Positions 12,154 through 23,746 of a stretch of 64,000 bases of DNA are shown here, one piece after another. The notes beneath the pieces were generated by a model. That model worked only from the letters and a program-made list of their open reading frames with translations. It was not told the DNA's origin and searched no databases. The DNA is taken from the NCBI GenBank assembly GCA_033980235.1, contig CM067065.1, positions 26,134,836 to 26,198,835 of the forward strand. The letters run 5' to 3'. Numbering within the stretch: position 1 is the stretch's first letter; each line of letters opens with the position of its first letter. This stretch comes from Diadema setosum. Taxonomy: Eukaryota; Echinodermata; Echinoidea; Diadematoida; Diadematidae. Made by a program: the position numbers and the translations under genes.

Positions 12154-12174
12154 TTGAATTGAATTGAATTGAAT
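12154..12174 (+). repeat. (TTGAA)n 3' tail of a non-LTR retroelement
   Basis: Four pentamer repeats follow an AATAAA-containing AT-rich 3'UTR-like stretch. CR1/Jockey-type elements often end in short microsatellite tails. A comparable ATTGAA-type tail, in reverse, ends the element at 19659-22145. No coding part of this copy remains. Confidence 0.5.
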
Positions 12175-12298
12175 ACCTAGGTATTTATACAGCTCTTCAT
12201 TTAAGGCGTGCAAATGGGACTCCCTACCTTTAAGGCATCCTCTATTTAAGTGAAAATCCAAAATTGACCATTTTGGCCCATTTCTGAGATATTCGGGT

Positions 12299-12624
12299 GG
12301 CAAAAGGAAGCAAGTGCACAGAATTGCATAAACATGGCAAAAGGAAGCAAGTAAGAACCTCATGATATGAATGTCACTTGCTTGCTTTTGTCATTTTTTT
12401 TTTATATTTACACACAATCTAAAATGGGAGAAAGTAACTCTTTATGATAATATATTTGTAATTTGCTTCCTTTTGCCAATGTTCAATGTTTGCTCCAAAT
12501 CTATAATACTTTGGCAAAAGGAAGCACGTGACATTCTCATGATAATCGATTGTCACTTGCTTCCATTTGCCAGATTGTTCATGTTTGCTAAAAATCTGAA
12601 ATATTTTGGCAAAAGGAAGCAAGT
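12299..12624. repeat. Cluster of GGCAAAAGGAAGCAAGT motifs in both orientations
   Basis: The 17-mer or close variants occur on the plus strand at 12299, 12336, 12513 and 12608, and inverted at 12376, 12461 and 12555. A further plus copy is at 10623. The 12513/12555 pair forms a compact 60-bp palindrome. This arrangement suggests nested ends of a small TIR element family. No protein is encoded. Confidence 0.7.
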
Positions 12625-12628
12625 TAAA

Positions 12629-13306
12629 TGTGACCGTGCACCTCAAAACGAACATAAAGTCGCACACACTGATTTTGCGTGAGGACTGAAAATAAGTGAA
12701 ATGGGTCAACCTAGCCGAACTTGACTTTTTCATATTTTCTGAAAGAGCAGGTCTTCTTTTACATTATGCTAAAATTTGATATCATAAAACGGGCAAGAAA
12801 GTGTGTTTTGTTACTTTATCTCGAACATTTTTGGTAGAATAGTGTGATTAGGTGTGTCTTTAGAATCCCTTTTTCATTTCTGAAAAAACCTTGTCCACAC
12901 TCTTCACTTTCAACTCTAATAACTTTTGAAAGGATAACACTACTGCTTTGAAAGTTAGCATTTATTATGGAAAGAATGTGTTAATGAGGCATGCTTAATT
13001 TCAATTTAATCTGATAATCCCTTCATTGTTGTTACTCTGGTGGTTTACTTCCTGTTTTTTGTCCCATTCATCGCACAGCCAGCACGGTTTGGTAAAGATT
13101 AAGCGCTTGAATAGACACTGTACTTCAGAGCCTCTTTTCTCAGTTCACACTTTTCCTGAGTTTGTACTTCCAATACTTAGACAGGTTAGGAGAGTCCATT
13201 TGATTTGAGTTATACATCATTTTAAAGCTTAAAGTCTGCTCTTTCAGAATATGGTCTTAACTAAAAATTCTAGGTTGACCTATTTCACTTGAAAAAGAGT
13301 CAAGAT
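12629..13306 (+). mobile_element. MITE family B, copy 1
   Basis: It starts TGTGACCGTGCACC, with TAAAGTCGCACAC 26 bases in. The body is the same as, and in opposite orientation to, the element at 41981-42672 and a fragment at 59640-59995. The subterminal segment CTAGGTTGACCTATTTCACTT near 13271 mirrors the left end. The far right terminus is lost where the sequence passes into an RT fragment. A 60-codon open frame at 13026-13208 is shared with copy 2 but has no known domain. Confidence 0.7.
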
Positions 13307-13310
13307 TTGG

Positions 13311-13975
13311 AACTTTGTGATGTTAAAATGAATGATGTAAAATTATCTCGAGTAGAATGCACACAATTTTTTACGGATTTATATTGATTGCAATTTGAAG
13401 TGGAAAAAACATAAAGCGATAATGAAAAAAAGAATTTCGAAAAACATTGGAGTAATCAGTAGGCTAAAAGGTATTTTACCAGCGAAGGTTTTGATTTTGT
13501 TATATAACAGTTTGATTTTATCTCATTTGAATTGCTGTAATGATGTATGGGCAAATACTTATCAATCAAATTTACATGATACCTTTATCCTTCAAAAAAG
13601 AGCAATTCGATTCTGTAGAAACTAGCATTATAAAGCGCCAATGCCTTTATTTCTGAAAATGAATTTTTTGAATATATATGAATTGAATAAGTTTGACATT
13701 CATATGTATGTGTTCAAGCACAAAATGAACTTGTTACCTGAGATGATTTCTGGTATGTTTAAATCTAATGATCAAATTCATAGTTATATCACTCGAATTG
13801 ATAACAATTATCATCTATTTAAGGTAGATAAGATGTATGTAATGCACACAGTCAGACACACATGACCCTCATTATGGAATTCTTTACCAGATACAGTTAT
13901 AAATTCTCTAACTACAAATATTTTCTAGAAAAATCTGAAAAGAAATTTGTTAGAAAGTTTGAGTTGTCATTATGA
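13311..13975 (+). pseudogene. C-terminal fragment of a CR1/Jockey-type RT
   Basis: Conceptual translation gives KWKKHKAIMKKRISKNIGVI, then LPAKVLILLYNSLILSHLNC, then a FKHKMNLLPEMISGMF segment and PSLWNSLPD. These line up in order with the thumb and C-terminal region of the RT at 20017-22014. In-frame stops at 13623-13625 and 13863-13865, and one further on, break the frame. The fingers and palm, including the catalytic (F/Y)ADD, are missing, so it is a 5'-truncated dead copy. The 3'UTR runs to about 14276, where a family A MITE begins. Confidence 0.8.
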
Positions 13976-14276
13976 AATACACTATGATTATAGATCATTC
14001 ATGGTTTTTGTTTTCCAGGGGTTGATATAAGTAAACACTATTACTTAATTTTATAATCTAAATGTATTTTTTGTGTATGTTTGTCTTTTTTATATTTTCA
14101 CCTGTCGTATGTCTTGATCGTAAAGCAATATTGTTTCCTATTATTCTTTCTGTTGGGAACTACCCTGACAAGACTCCGGTCTTTTGTAGTTTCCATGTTT
14201 CATTTATAGTTATTATATGTTATGTATGCATGTTCATGTACTCGTTTCCTGTCCTCAGTTTGTCATTGTATAAATA

Positions 14277-14947
14277 TGACCCACTAAAAAAAAAAAAGGA
14301 TCCTAAAGTCGCTGAGGGCTGAGCCGAGAAAATCAAGTTGAAGTCAAATCATCAAAATTGGTCAAAACAATCGAATTTCTGTTTTGGGGATATTTTTGTA
14401 GCCTAATGTTTTGTCTATCATCTGCCGAAATTTCGAAGCGAAATTATTTAAAAAAAAAGACAAGAAATCAGCGTTTTTCTGGGCCACGATTTTCCGACTT
14501 CAACGTAACAGGAACGTGTCCGAAGATATGGATTTAGCGCCGCAGCTAGACTCTGCCCCTAGCAACGAGGGAGTAATCGTATTGGTCAGTGCAAGGCATC
14601 CTGATTACTGATTGATCGTGCGTAGACAGCTGGCGCTAAGCTTGAATGAACACCACGGAGGACGCTATGTAAGAGCATGCCTTTTAATGCCAAGCGATGA
14701 AAACTCTCTCGCCTCTGCTTGGTCATGATAGCGTCGGAAGGAAAACTTTGAAGGTGTTTTTTCTCGAAACTGTGATTTCCTCAACCCCTTGGCATGCGCT
14801 AATAAAATCATCGATATCTCCGCAGCCGAATATTCTTATGAGTTGTGCTAGATATGAAATGAAAGTAGAAGAAAAATGGATTAATGTCATGCCATTTTCA
14901 GAAAATTGTCCTCCCTCGACTTTCGGATCCTTTGGTAGAGGGTCACA
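14277..14947. mobile_element. MITE family A, copy 1 (diverged)
   Basis: It begins TGACCCACTA, then an A-run, then GGATCCTAAAGTCGC. It ends with TTTCGGATCC..GGTCACA, the inverse. The internal sequence matches copies at 18101-18862 and 28411-29169. The A-run stands where the other copies read CAACAAAATGG. No open frame with a domain. Confidence 0.75.
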
Positions 14948-15735
14948 AATGATGTTTATTTTTTTAAATGAAACAGAATAAAGTGTATTTGTTTCTCTCG
15001 ATCTTTTTGCTCTCTTTTCTTTTACGTCCCTTTCCTACCTTTCATCGTTTTCGTTACTAGGTTGTTTAAGAAGACCAACATTTTCATTAATACAGGGACC
15101 TACACATTACAAGCTTTGCTTTTTATTAGGTCCCCACATTTCATGTTTGTAAAATTGTCTTCTCTTGTATGTTTTTTCTTATTTCGATGCTATGTCCAGT
15201 CCTATGTTCAATCGATAATGCTTCTCAATATAATTACACGAAATAGATAAATATGTTTAGAACATATTAACAATTATCTTATTTTATCACCAATGCCATT
15301 TAACTTTATCACAATTTATATCCAAAAGTATATTTTGTATAAAGTGAGATATGTTAGCAAGAGCAGTCGTCGTCATATAATTCAATATCTTCACCAGAAA
15401 TGACTTCTTTTGAATAAAATTAGGTATACAGACAAATTCATGACAAATTGTTCAATATCCTATTTTGAGACATCTGCCTTCAGACCATCTGTGTAAAAAC
15501 ATAGGGGGTGGGAACGGTAAAAAAAAAAAATAGAAGCGAGTATTTTTCTGATAATAAGACAACATATATGCGAGCTTCAACATCGATGTAAGAGCAAAGA
15601 CAATTTAAAGTCGGACGATCGTCATCCCTTATGGTACGTAAACTCCCGAACGACCGAAGTTTGTGTATGCATTTACGCAATGCCAGACTCGGTGCTATAT
15701 CCATAAACGTGTGGGACAATGCTGCCACTGAGACA
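14948..15735. other. Unassigned spacer
   Basis: No gene or well-defined repeat. AT-rich, with short open frames lacking domains. Confidence 0.5.
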
Positions 15736-15764
15736 CGTGTGTGTGTGTGTGTGCGTGTGTGTGT
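15736..15764. repeat. (GT)n microsatellite
   Basis: GT dinucleotide run with one C interruption, directly upstream of the solo-LTR-like block. Confidence 0.9.
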
Positions 15765-15783
15765 ACGCATCATGCACAAACAT

Positions 15784-16011
15784 TGTGACCGCGAGCTGCT
15801 GTGATTGGAGGAGAGAGGCCAGAAGACGCGTGGCTCTTTTGGCCTCTCTTCATGCGCATGCGCACTGAGAGTGTGCGTCCATTCGGAAGCTCTCGTGGCT
15901 CGTTCTGACTGCCATTTTGGGTCAGGAGATTTGTAGCACAGAACTCTTGTATTCTAGAGTGTTGTTCGCTGACCCATTAAACCAGCGCTATTCTTATTCG
16001 GGGTCACTACA
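15784..16011 (+). mobile_element. Solo LTR-like segment
   Basis: The 228-bp block begins TGTGACCG and ends GGTCACTACA, so it has the TG...CA form. It is GC-richer than its surroundings. It contains a GCGCATGCGCA core (an NRF-1-type promoter word), a GCCATTTTG word and a CATTAAACC signal shortly before the end, an order reminiscent of U3-R-U5. I cannot find a clear 4-5 bp target duplication, and no primer-binding site or internal region follows. It could instead be another repeat type. Confidence 0.4.
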
Positions 16012-16292
16012 TATGATACAGAATGGGGGAGGCAGCTTGTTGCGTTCGTCTCCGTGCCACACAAACCACTCGCCACGATTGTAAGGCTTTAATGAATAGT
16101 GTAATGAAAGGTTGCAACAGAAGTTTAATTTATATATTTTTCCTGGAAAGGGGGGGGGGGGTGTCCTGACCAGTCGAAAAAGAAAATCTTTCGAGATGAT
16201 ATCTTACCTACATGATGAATTCCCTATCCAAGGTCGATTAACGGTGCATCATTACATCTTATCTATTGATCTAATTTCTCTCATTCTGCAAT

Positions 16293-16388
16293 TTAAAGGG
16301 GATGGCTAGCAATTGATCAGTGGGAGTCAGTGGGAATGCTGAGGGATGATTGTTCCAATCCTTGTGGGATTCATTTAAGAATACAGTA
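16293..16388 (+). repeat. Half copy of the TTAA foldback
   Basis: It begins TTAAAGGGGATGG and matches the left arm of 1728-2097 through the TTGTTCCAATCCTTGTGGGA segment, then stops. The partner arm is absent. It abuts the end of unit U. Confidence 0.75.
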
Positions 16389-18100
16389 TTACTCTTGTTT
16401 TTATATATGTATATGGGTGAGAATTTTGAACGATGTACAATTGCCAATTTTTAGCACCTAAATGACACGCTTTCCCTTAGAACACACCAGGATAGTTCTT
16501 TCATGTCATCTCAAAGCCTGGTAAATTTTCTTTCAGGAAATGTATGGGTTGGTTTACTTTTGACTGATATTTTGCATTTGACAAGGATTTAAAGCGTAAA
16601 AATACGGTAAAAATGTTGTTTTCATAATAATTTTGATTTTCAAACCAATGATGTTACTTTTTAATGTACGTGGCATCTAATATCTGACCATGTTCTGAAT
16701 CTGACTTTTTAATGGTATGTACCACAAAATTAAAAGAACTCTATGAGCACGTATAAACTTACAAAGAACAATTGAAATATCAAAGTCCTAAGCAGGCGAA
16801 CGTCTCTGATGCTTCTATCTTTATAGCTGCTGCAAATTCTACCTTGTACATACGGAAATTTGGTGTTCCACCTAATGTACATATCCTGCAAAAATTGTAC
16901 GTCTGCTGGCTGTACATGGGATGTAACATTATTTTAAGCAAAATTATACTCATTTCCGCTACTCACTAATAGAGATCGCAGCCCATTGAACGTAATTAGC
17001 GATATTTTTCTGAGTCGTAATTACCGGTAACTAAGATCTAGTTACATGATAATATGAATGGTTTGAGTTTCTGTCCATCCCTTGTCATATGCGAAGCGAA
17101 ATAAAAATTTTTAGACGAACCTCCGAGAAAAAAAGAACGTGCGTGATGATTAAAATGTTATCGAGAGGGGCACCATCTTGCTTTGATAGCGCAGGTACAT
17201 TTACCTCCGGCTCTTATAGCCGAGGAGCTGCATGTCATGTTTGGATCGGACTGGGTTCGTCTTCAGTTTTTGGACTATACGATTCACCGAAAACCAAGCA
17301 AAAAGTGTATATTTCCTCTGAAAATCCACTTCCTACTTTGTCTGTGAGCAATATATATGTTGAAAGAGTGTCAAAATTCTAATAATTTGCATTGAAATAC
17401 CTTTTTAAAGTTTTGAAAGAGTTAGGAAGGCTACGTACTCTCTGTCGATTAGTTATCCGTCCTGGAACATGACCCTAGTGGTAGAACGAACGTCCGTGAC
17501 GTCAACAATCCGACCAATAAGAATAACTTGTCTCGAAAATGTCCTTTATTCTTTAAAACTTTGAGCTCAAATAATGAGAAGTGAAGTTTTACAAAATAAA
17601 CAATGAGCTTAGAGCAGTAGTTTCAGATTTCTTTAAGGCAGTATGTGATCATGATGAACAAACAGCTCAAAATTTACTGGCAATTTTACGCTTGTATTTC
17701 CTCTAATTATTTAAATACAGCTAAACACTACAAACCTAGTTATAGGAAACTTGAATTTTGCGTAATCTGTAATTCCTGTGCATTTAAATTTCTTTCTGAT
17801 GAGGTTTTTGGAGACAATTTGTACTGTTATAGAATCTGAAAGTTGCGCTCACGGACGTTCGGTCCGAGAAAGGAAATTTCTGATAATTACAATTATATCA
17901 TTGTACAATAAGTTAATGTTACTCGAAAATATTACTTAATCACTGAGTCTCTCATATTTAAAAGTAAATAACGTTCAACATTCAATTTACCTGCAATAAT
18001 AAAAGGAAAACGTTTTGCTCACGGATGTTCGTTGGTAGAATAAGTCCATATGGATTAGATAGTAGGAGATAGAGGAACAGTGCCACTTTTTAGTGACATA

Positions 18101-18862
18101 TGTGACCCGCTACAACAAAATGGTCCTAAAGTCGCGCACTGTCGAAGCCGTAAAAATCGAGTTTGAAGTTAGAGCATCAAAATTGGTCAAAACTTACGAT
18201 TTTCTGAATTTGACATATTATTAGAGTCTGACATGTCTTCTATCATCTGTCGAAATTTCGAAGCAAAATGATGAAAGGAAAGACCAAAAAATAGCCTTTT
18301 TCTGGGCCATGTTTTTTTGGCGTTTCAACGAAGCAGAAACTGGTTCGAACATTTGGATTGAGCGCCACACATAGGCTCCACCCCTAACAATGGCCAGAGT
18401 GATCTCATTGGTCAGTTTGCTGCTTGCCGCTAACCGAAGCGTGAAGCTCGCACACTGCCCAGTCGATTGGTGCGTGCGGGCGGGTTGCGCTATGCCTAGC
18501 CGCTTCTCCTGACATCCTAGTCACTGATTGGTCGGTGAGGAGACCGCCGACGCTGTGTTTGAATGAGCATTTCGGGGGTTGCTAGGGCTTAACTTCTATT
18601 GTCCGGAGGTGAATACTGACTTGAGTGTCTCTTGATTGTGATTGCGTCGCAAGGAGAACTTTTAGGGCGCTTTTTGCGAAACAGTGATTTCCCAGACGTC
18701 TTGACATGCTCTCTTTTAAACATTGATATCTCCGCAGCCGATTATTTTTATGAGACGTGTTATATATCAATTTAAAGCAGAAAGATTAGGAAATTCTGTC
18801 ATGCAATTTTCAAATAATCGACCTCGCCCGACTTTAGGATCATTTTGTTGTAGCGGGTCACA
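18101..18862. mobile_element. MITE family A, copy 2, with TA duplication
   Basis: Terminal inverted repeats start TGTGACCCGCTACAACAAAA and contain CTAAAGTCG. TA lies on both sides. The uninterrupted counterpart in the left U copy (about 4760-4775) reads straight through the site with no insert. This fits Tc1/mariner-like movement. No transposase is present, so it is non-autonomous. Confidence 0.85.
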
Positions 18863-19344
18863 TATGCTCTCCGTATATATCTTTTGAGCAAGGTAGCTGC
18901 CGTCTCAAACAGAACACATCCAGTTTTGGTTTCCATCACGGACGTTCGCTGTGATTGTCAGAATATTCTATGCCTTATATGCTATCTTAGTTTTCACTTC
19001 TTAACGATTTTCCCCTCATTCCCTAAGTAGCCTCAACATGCTGCGAAAAATAAAATGCTACGCAGTCACATTCGGAAAATATTGAAACGAAATGGATGAA
19101 TTAATGACGGAACAGGTCTTTAATGGGTATGTGTCAAGAAGAATTGTAAAAGTTTCGAAAGAACGTGGAAGCAGTTCAATTGAAATGAGAAGAAACGGCG
19201 AAAGGATCGAGCTCCAGCACACAGAGAAAAGAATTGCCAGTGCACTTCCGTTATAACGAATTCCTTTGGAGGAGCTGTTTTTGTTTGTTTACTTTTTATT
19301 CATCGAAATTTCATCATAAGCGAACAAACATAATGCAGTATACA

Positions 19345-19600
19345 ATTGAAGGGGTCGGTGCAATATAGTGCTAACCCACACGATGTTCATTTTGAGATAA
19401 TCGCTGTTGAATGTTTGGAAAGTCCATACATTGTACATTGATAAAACATGAATGCATGCATTTTTTACCATCTTATTGGTTGAATTCAAATATGATATTT
19501 TTACGGATGTTAGAGTGAAGGATAAGGATTATGAAAATGCATGTATCTCAATTTTGACAGAAGTGTGGGTTAGCACTATATTGCACCGACCCCTTCAATT
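19345..19600. mobile_element. 256-bp element with 37-bp perfect TIRs
   Basis: The segment beginning AATTGAAGGGGTCGGTGCAA at 19345 recurs as its exact reverse complement ending at 19600. The interior is AT-rich and non-coding. It lies within the block inserted into the right U copy. The near-perfect arms suggest it is young, or recently homogenised. Confidence 0.8.
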
Positions 19601-19658
19601 ATTGTCTGATGAAAACACGCAAATCATCCGTTTATCATGGCATGGTGTTTTTATATTC

Positions 19659-20016
19659 AATTTCAATTTCAATCAATTTCAATTTCAATTTCAATTTATT
19701 CGGCAACTGTATGATACAACATAAAAAAGTGCACATTATAAAAGACATAACATTCAAAGGCCGGGACCCCTTGTAAGCAACTAGTGCTTGTTATGGGGCC
19801 CCTTTGCAGCAATCAAACAATCAATAACAAAAATGCAATTAAGCATATATTGAAATTTCTGTCATAAGTAGTAAATTAGAAAATACAGAATTACGTTACA
19901 ATATACACATAGACATACGCAAGCATACACTCAGTAAAAAAAATGCAATGCAAGAGATTGGTAAGAGGGTGAAGAAACGAAGATAAAGAAAGAAGAAAAA
20001 GTACAGCTGTTGAAGT
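19659..20016 (-). repeat. 3'UTR and (ATTGAA)n tail of the non-LTR element
   Basis: On the minus strand the stop codon of the RT is followed by about 300 bases of untranslated sequence and then a hexamer-like ATTGAA tail at about 19659-19700. This is the 3' terminus expected of a CR1/Jockey-type element. Confidence 0.65.
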
Positions 20017-22014
20017 CTACTCAGTCAAGGATGATAATTTTTTAAATATAATACGTTTGAATAGGGTTCTGAAACGAGTGAGTGTAGTACTGGATTTAAG
20101 ATCAGAAGAAATTAAATTCCATTCATGCGCCCCTGTGAATCGAATAGAATGAGACCTTGTTGTTAAGCGACAACTTGGAACTCGAAGATTATCTTTAGAA
20201 CGGGTTGAGTATGCATGGAATGACGAATTTGCTCTAAACATGTTTTGAAAAATGGAAGGGAGTATCCCTTTATGATACTTAAACATGAATACCAATACAT
20301 TAAGTTGCACAAGTTCAAATATAGGAATGATTTTATTTTTGATGAAAAGAGGTAGACTCGGACTTCGAAAATCACTTTTTGTTACAAGCCGTACCGCACG
20401 TTTTTGTAATCTGAACAGTTTGTCAATATGAACTTTGTATGTCTTGCCCCAAATTTCACTGCAATAGTTAAGGTGAGGTAATATTAAAGCATTGTAAATA
20501 GAAAGCAATATCTTTCTTGGTAAAAAAGATTTAAGTTTAGATAGAATTCCTATACTTCTCGATATTTTAGCGGTGATGTTTGTAATGTGACACTTCCAAT
20601 CGAGAGACTCATGGATTAAAATACCTAAAAAATTTATTGATTCAGTTCTATCTATAACAGCACTTTCTATTTGTATTGGAGAAAGATTTTGTGGTATTTT
20701 CTTTCTTTTCGAATGGAACAAAACATACTTTGTTTTCTTAAAATTCAAAAACAATTTATTACATTTAAACCACTCATTTAACATACAAAGTTCTTTATTC
20801 AATGTAAGTACAAGTGAAGTAACATTTTCATGAGAGTAAAATGCCACAGTATCATCTGCAAAAAGTGAAAATCTCAAAATTTTTGAACAATTAATTATGT
20901 CATTTACATATACAAGGAATAAAAGGGGCCCAAGTACAGAACCTTGCGGTACGCCAAGAGTTACATCTAATTGAGTGGATTCGACACCATCGACCACCAC
21001 ATACTGCCGTCTATTTGATAAATAACTACCAAACCATTGCAGAGGTAAACCTCTTATTCCGTAGAGATGTAGTTTCGTTAGCAGGATGTGGTGGTCGATG
21101 GTGTCGAACGCCTTTGAGAGATCCATAAATACACCACAGCAATAATTACCTTTGTCAATTTCTTGAAGAATGTAGTCAGTAAAACAAATAACACTGAGTG
21201 AAGTAGAATAATTTTTACGAAAACCGAATTGCTCAGAAATTAATATATTATTTTTAGTAAGGAACTCATAGAGCCTGTCATACATAAGTCTTTCTAGAAG
21301 TTTAGAAAAAATTGAAAGAAGAGCAACAGGTCTATAATTATCAATATATTTTGGATCATCTTTTTTATGCAAAGGTACAATCTTCGCTGTCTTTAATTTT
21401 TCGGGTACAAAGCCAGTGCTTAAAGATTTATTAAAAATATCACATAAGGGGTCAACTATGTAATGTATACAATCCTTGACAACACGAGGGGATATATCAT
21501 CAGGCCCACTTGCCTTTGAAATTTTTATAAAAGAAGACAATTTTAACAATTCATAAATAGTGGTGGGTTTAACAAAAAATGATTCAGCGTTCTCACATGA
21601 AACAAACTCTTGGAATGAATGTGATGGGCTGCATACCGATTTTGACAACTTTTGGCCAACATTAATGAAATAAGAGTTAAATTGATTCACAATATCTTGC
21701 TTTGAGGAAAACTTACAATTATCAAAATACATATTGTTTGGCATTAAATTATGTTTTTTCTTACCTAAGATACTATTTATATGACACCATGTTTTCTTTA
21801 AGTCACCTTTTACAGACGAGAACAATTCATTATAATATCTATATTTAGAATAACGAATGGTGTTTGTAAGTTTGTTTTTATAATCTTTATAAGCAGTCTT
21901 ATGTTTTGTGTCTGGATTCTTTAAACTTGCTTTATATAATCTGTTTTTACGATTTATAGACTTAAGAATACCTTTAGTAATCCAAGGTTTCTTACACTTA
22001 TCCACCTTATTCAC
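20017..22014 (-). CDS. Non-LTR retrotransposon reverse transcriptase (5'-truncated)
   Basis: This 665-residue frame is the longest uninterrupted RT of its clade here. In order it shows a pre-RT region (residues 1-160), ASGPDDISPR near 168, NYRPVALLSIFSK near 226, the A motif FMDLSKAFDTIDHH near 296, GVPQGSVLGPLLF near 354 and the catalytic FADD at 385-388. It ends with a C-terminal domain containing LPHLNYCSEIWGKTY. This arrangement is typical of CR1/Jockey-superfamily ORF2, minus the endonuclease. The frame continues upstream after a frameshift near 22030 to about 22145 (KLKNVDWSNVKECID), where it meets the inverted U repeat. The element is therefore 5'-truncated on insertion, as usual. Intact RT palm motifs, but no endonuclease, no start region and no likely autonomy. 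Confidence 0.9.
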   Translation of the reverse strand: MNKVDKCKKPWITKGILKSINRKNRLYKASLKNPDTKHKTAYKDYKNKLTNTIRYSKYRYYNELFSSVKGDLKKTWCHINSILGKKKHNLMPNNMYFDNCKFSSKQDIVNQFNSYFINVGQKLSKSVCSPSHSFQEFVSCENAESFFVKPTTIYELLKLSSFIKISKASGPDDISPRVVKDCIHYIVDPLCDIFNKSLSTGFVPEKLKTAKIVPLHKKDDPKYIDNYRPVALLSIFSKLLERLMYDRLYEFLTKNNILISEQFGFRKNYSTSLSVICFTDYILQEIDKGNYCCGVFMDLSKAFDTIDHHILLTKLHLYGIRGLPLQWFGSYLSNRRQYVVVDGVESTQLDVTLGVPQGSVLGPLLFLVYVNDIINCSKILRFSLFADDTVAFYSHENVTSLVLTLNKELCMLNEWFKCNKLFLNFKKTKYVLFHSKRKKIPQNLSPIQIESAVIDRTESINFLGILIHESLDWKCHITNITAKISRSIGILSKLKSFLPRKILLSIYNALILPHLNYCSEIWGKTYKVHIDKLFRLQKRAVRLVTKSDFRSPSLPLFIKNKIIPIFELVQLNVLVFMFKYHKGILPSIFQNMFRANSSFHAYSTRSKDNLRVPSCRLTTRSHSIRFTGAHEWNLISSDLKSSTTLTRFRTLFKRIIFKKLSSLTE

Positions 22015-22017
22015 ATG

Positions 22018-22145
22018 AATAATCTTAAAAGGAAAACAATCATCATATATATATCATAAAATTTTTCAAAAAATGTGTTATAACACTCGTCAACATCTAT
22101 ACATTCTTTTACATTTGACCAATCGACATTTTTTAGTTTCTCATA
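22018..22145 (-). pseudogene. Frameshifted upstream part of the same RT
   Basis: Translation in a second minus frame gives KNVDWSNVKECIDVDECY and FFEKFYDIY, the short linker that precedes the conserved KPWITKGIL segment at the start of the main frame. A single-base change near 22030 separates them. Its 5' edge coincides with the resumption of unit U sequence. Confidence 0.7.
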
Positions 22146-23746
22146 TTCATCAATGAAAAGCAATGTTAATTTGCAATTCTGTTTTTTTTTTATTATATAT
22201 TTAAGAGACAGAGAGATTGGCAAGTTCTTTGTGCTTTTGTGCTGACTTTGAAAACACGTGTTGAAAAAAAGTGATGATTTAGTAATAGGTTCGAGGTCGC
22301 ACTTCCATACGTTCGCTCTTCCAAAGATCCGTTATTCCGAATGTCCGATATTACCTGGATTCAGTATTCCAAAGGTTTGTTATTCCGAAAATGAAAAAAA
22401 AAAATCCATCTGAGTTATGTGGATTTATTGTGCTTTGTTATGACGAAACTTCGGAGTAACACACCTTTTATCATTTCTGACTAATATAATAACACAAATT
22501 CTCCTCGGTAACAGTGTGTAACACAAGGAGCAAACCTAGAGGGATTTCTTCTTACCCTCCACAGCTAAATTTTGTATTCCGACAACGGATCACATTCTTT
22601 TTGTTTTTCTTTGTCAATTCTTGGTCATACTTAGCTGTGACAGCGTTCATTTTAAGCAGCTTTTGCATCGTAGACTTTAAATAACAAAAATGACCTGATT
22701 CTTTACTTCGTGATTACGAAAGTTTGTTAAACATACATTTTCGTTCTCAAAGACGTGCACTTTATCGCGATTGCTTGGGAGCGTTAAATTTTTGCAGTCA
22801 TTTCTTAAATCGATCTTCTTCTATGTTTTTTTTTTTTTTCATACGGACTTGGGTTAATAACCGATCTTCAGTTAAGACATCTATATAAAGTTATAATAAA
22901 ACAGGTTGTCAAAAACATCTTCCAATTCATTTGGGTAACGGTAATGAAAGCAATGTGTGTGGAAAATAGATTTTTTCCCCCATTTTCAGAAGTTACCGAT
23001 GGTCTGCTTACAACTGACTAGACATAACATTTCATTTGATTCTTTTAATCTGAAGTGTAAATTTACAAATGGTAGTCATTACAATTACCAATTTCACTGA
23101 TTTGCTTGATGGAACATACTAACGACAAGGCGTAATGTTTCATCAGATGGACTACGTCACTGAGATTACACGTACCTTTATAGGTTCATGTACGAGAGAT
23201 GGAAAAGTGTTTTCTTTGATTCCTTAGCATGAAAAGATAAGCAGGCTATAATTGAGAATTGGTAATAATTATTTAGGATTTTGCAGACGAGTTTGTTCTC
23301 GACATGAAATCACTTTGTGTTATGAGTAGAATGCGTTTCCAACTCCAGAGAACTGGATTGTTCAATATCTTGTCTGTTCCGAACGTCCGTGAGCTATATA
23401 TGGGAACCTCCGTGATGAAAACTATGCTATGTTTGGTGGGTTATAGAGACTGCCTAGACCAGATACATCTTAAAAAGCATCTTATTATTTGGGAGTAAGG
23501 ATGAAAATATGGGATAGTGAAAAAAAAGTTCGAAATATCGAGTTTCTGTAAAATGCGCGTAAAGTGGAGAAAGTGTTTAGCAAAACAGTAATATTCTAAC
23601 AGAAATAACGAATTTGGTTAAACCATCAGTTGTGTACCATTACGTCCAGGTGAATACTACAATGCTAATATTCTGCGAACACATACACATATTCCTTAAG
23701 ATATTTCGTTACGATTATGAACTGAATCAGATCATTGCAAGCAATG

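Larger units (their letters stand above)
16410..23746. mobile_element. Unit 'U', right copy, inverted and interrupted
   Basis: This region matches 3030-6512 in reverse complement from end to end. Examples are 16410-16460 with about 6460-6512, 17488 with 5380, 18940 with 4680 and 23385 with 3390. The match is broken by a family A MITE (18101-18862) and by a block at about 18970-22145 that contains a TIR element and a non-LTR RT. It ends where a TTAA MITE begins. The TCACGGACGTTCG-like motif recurs at 17488, 17850, 18020, 18940 and 23385. No protein of its own is seen. Confidence 0.75.
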
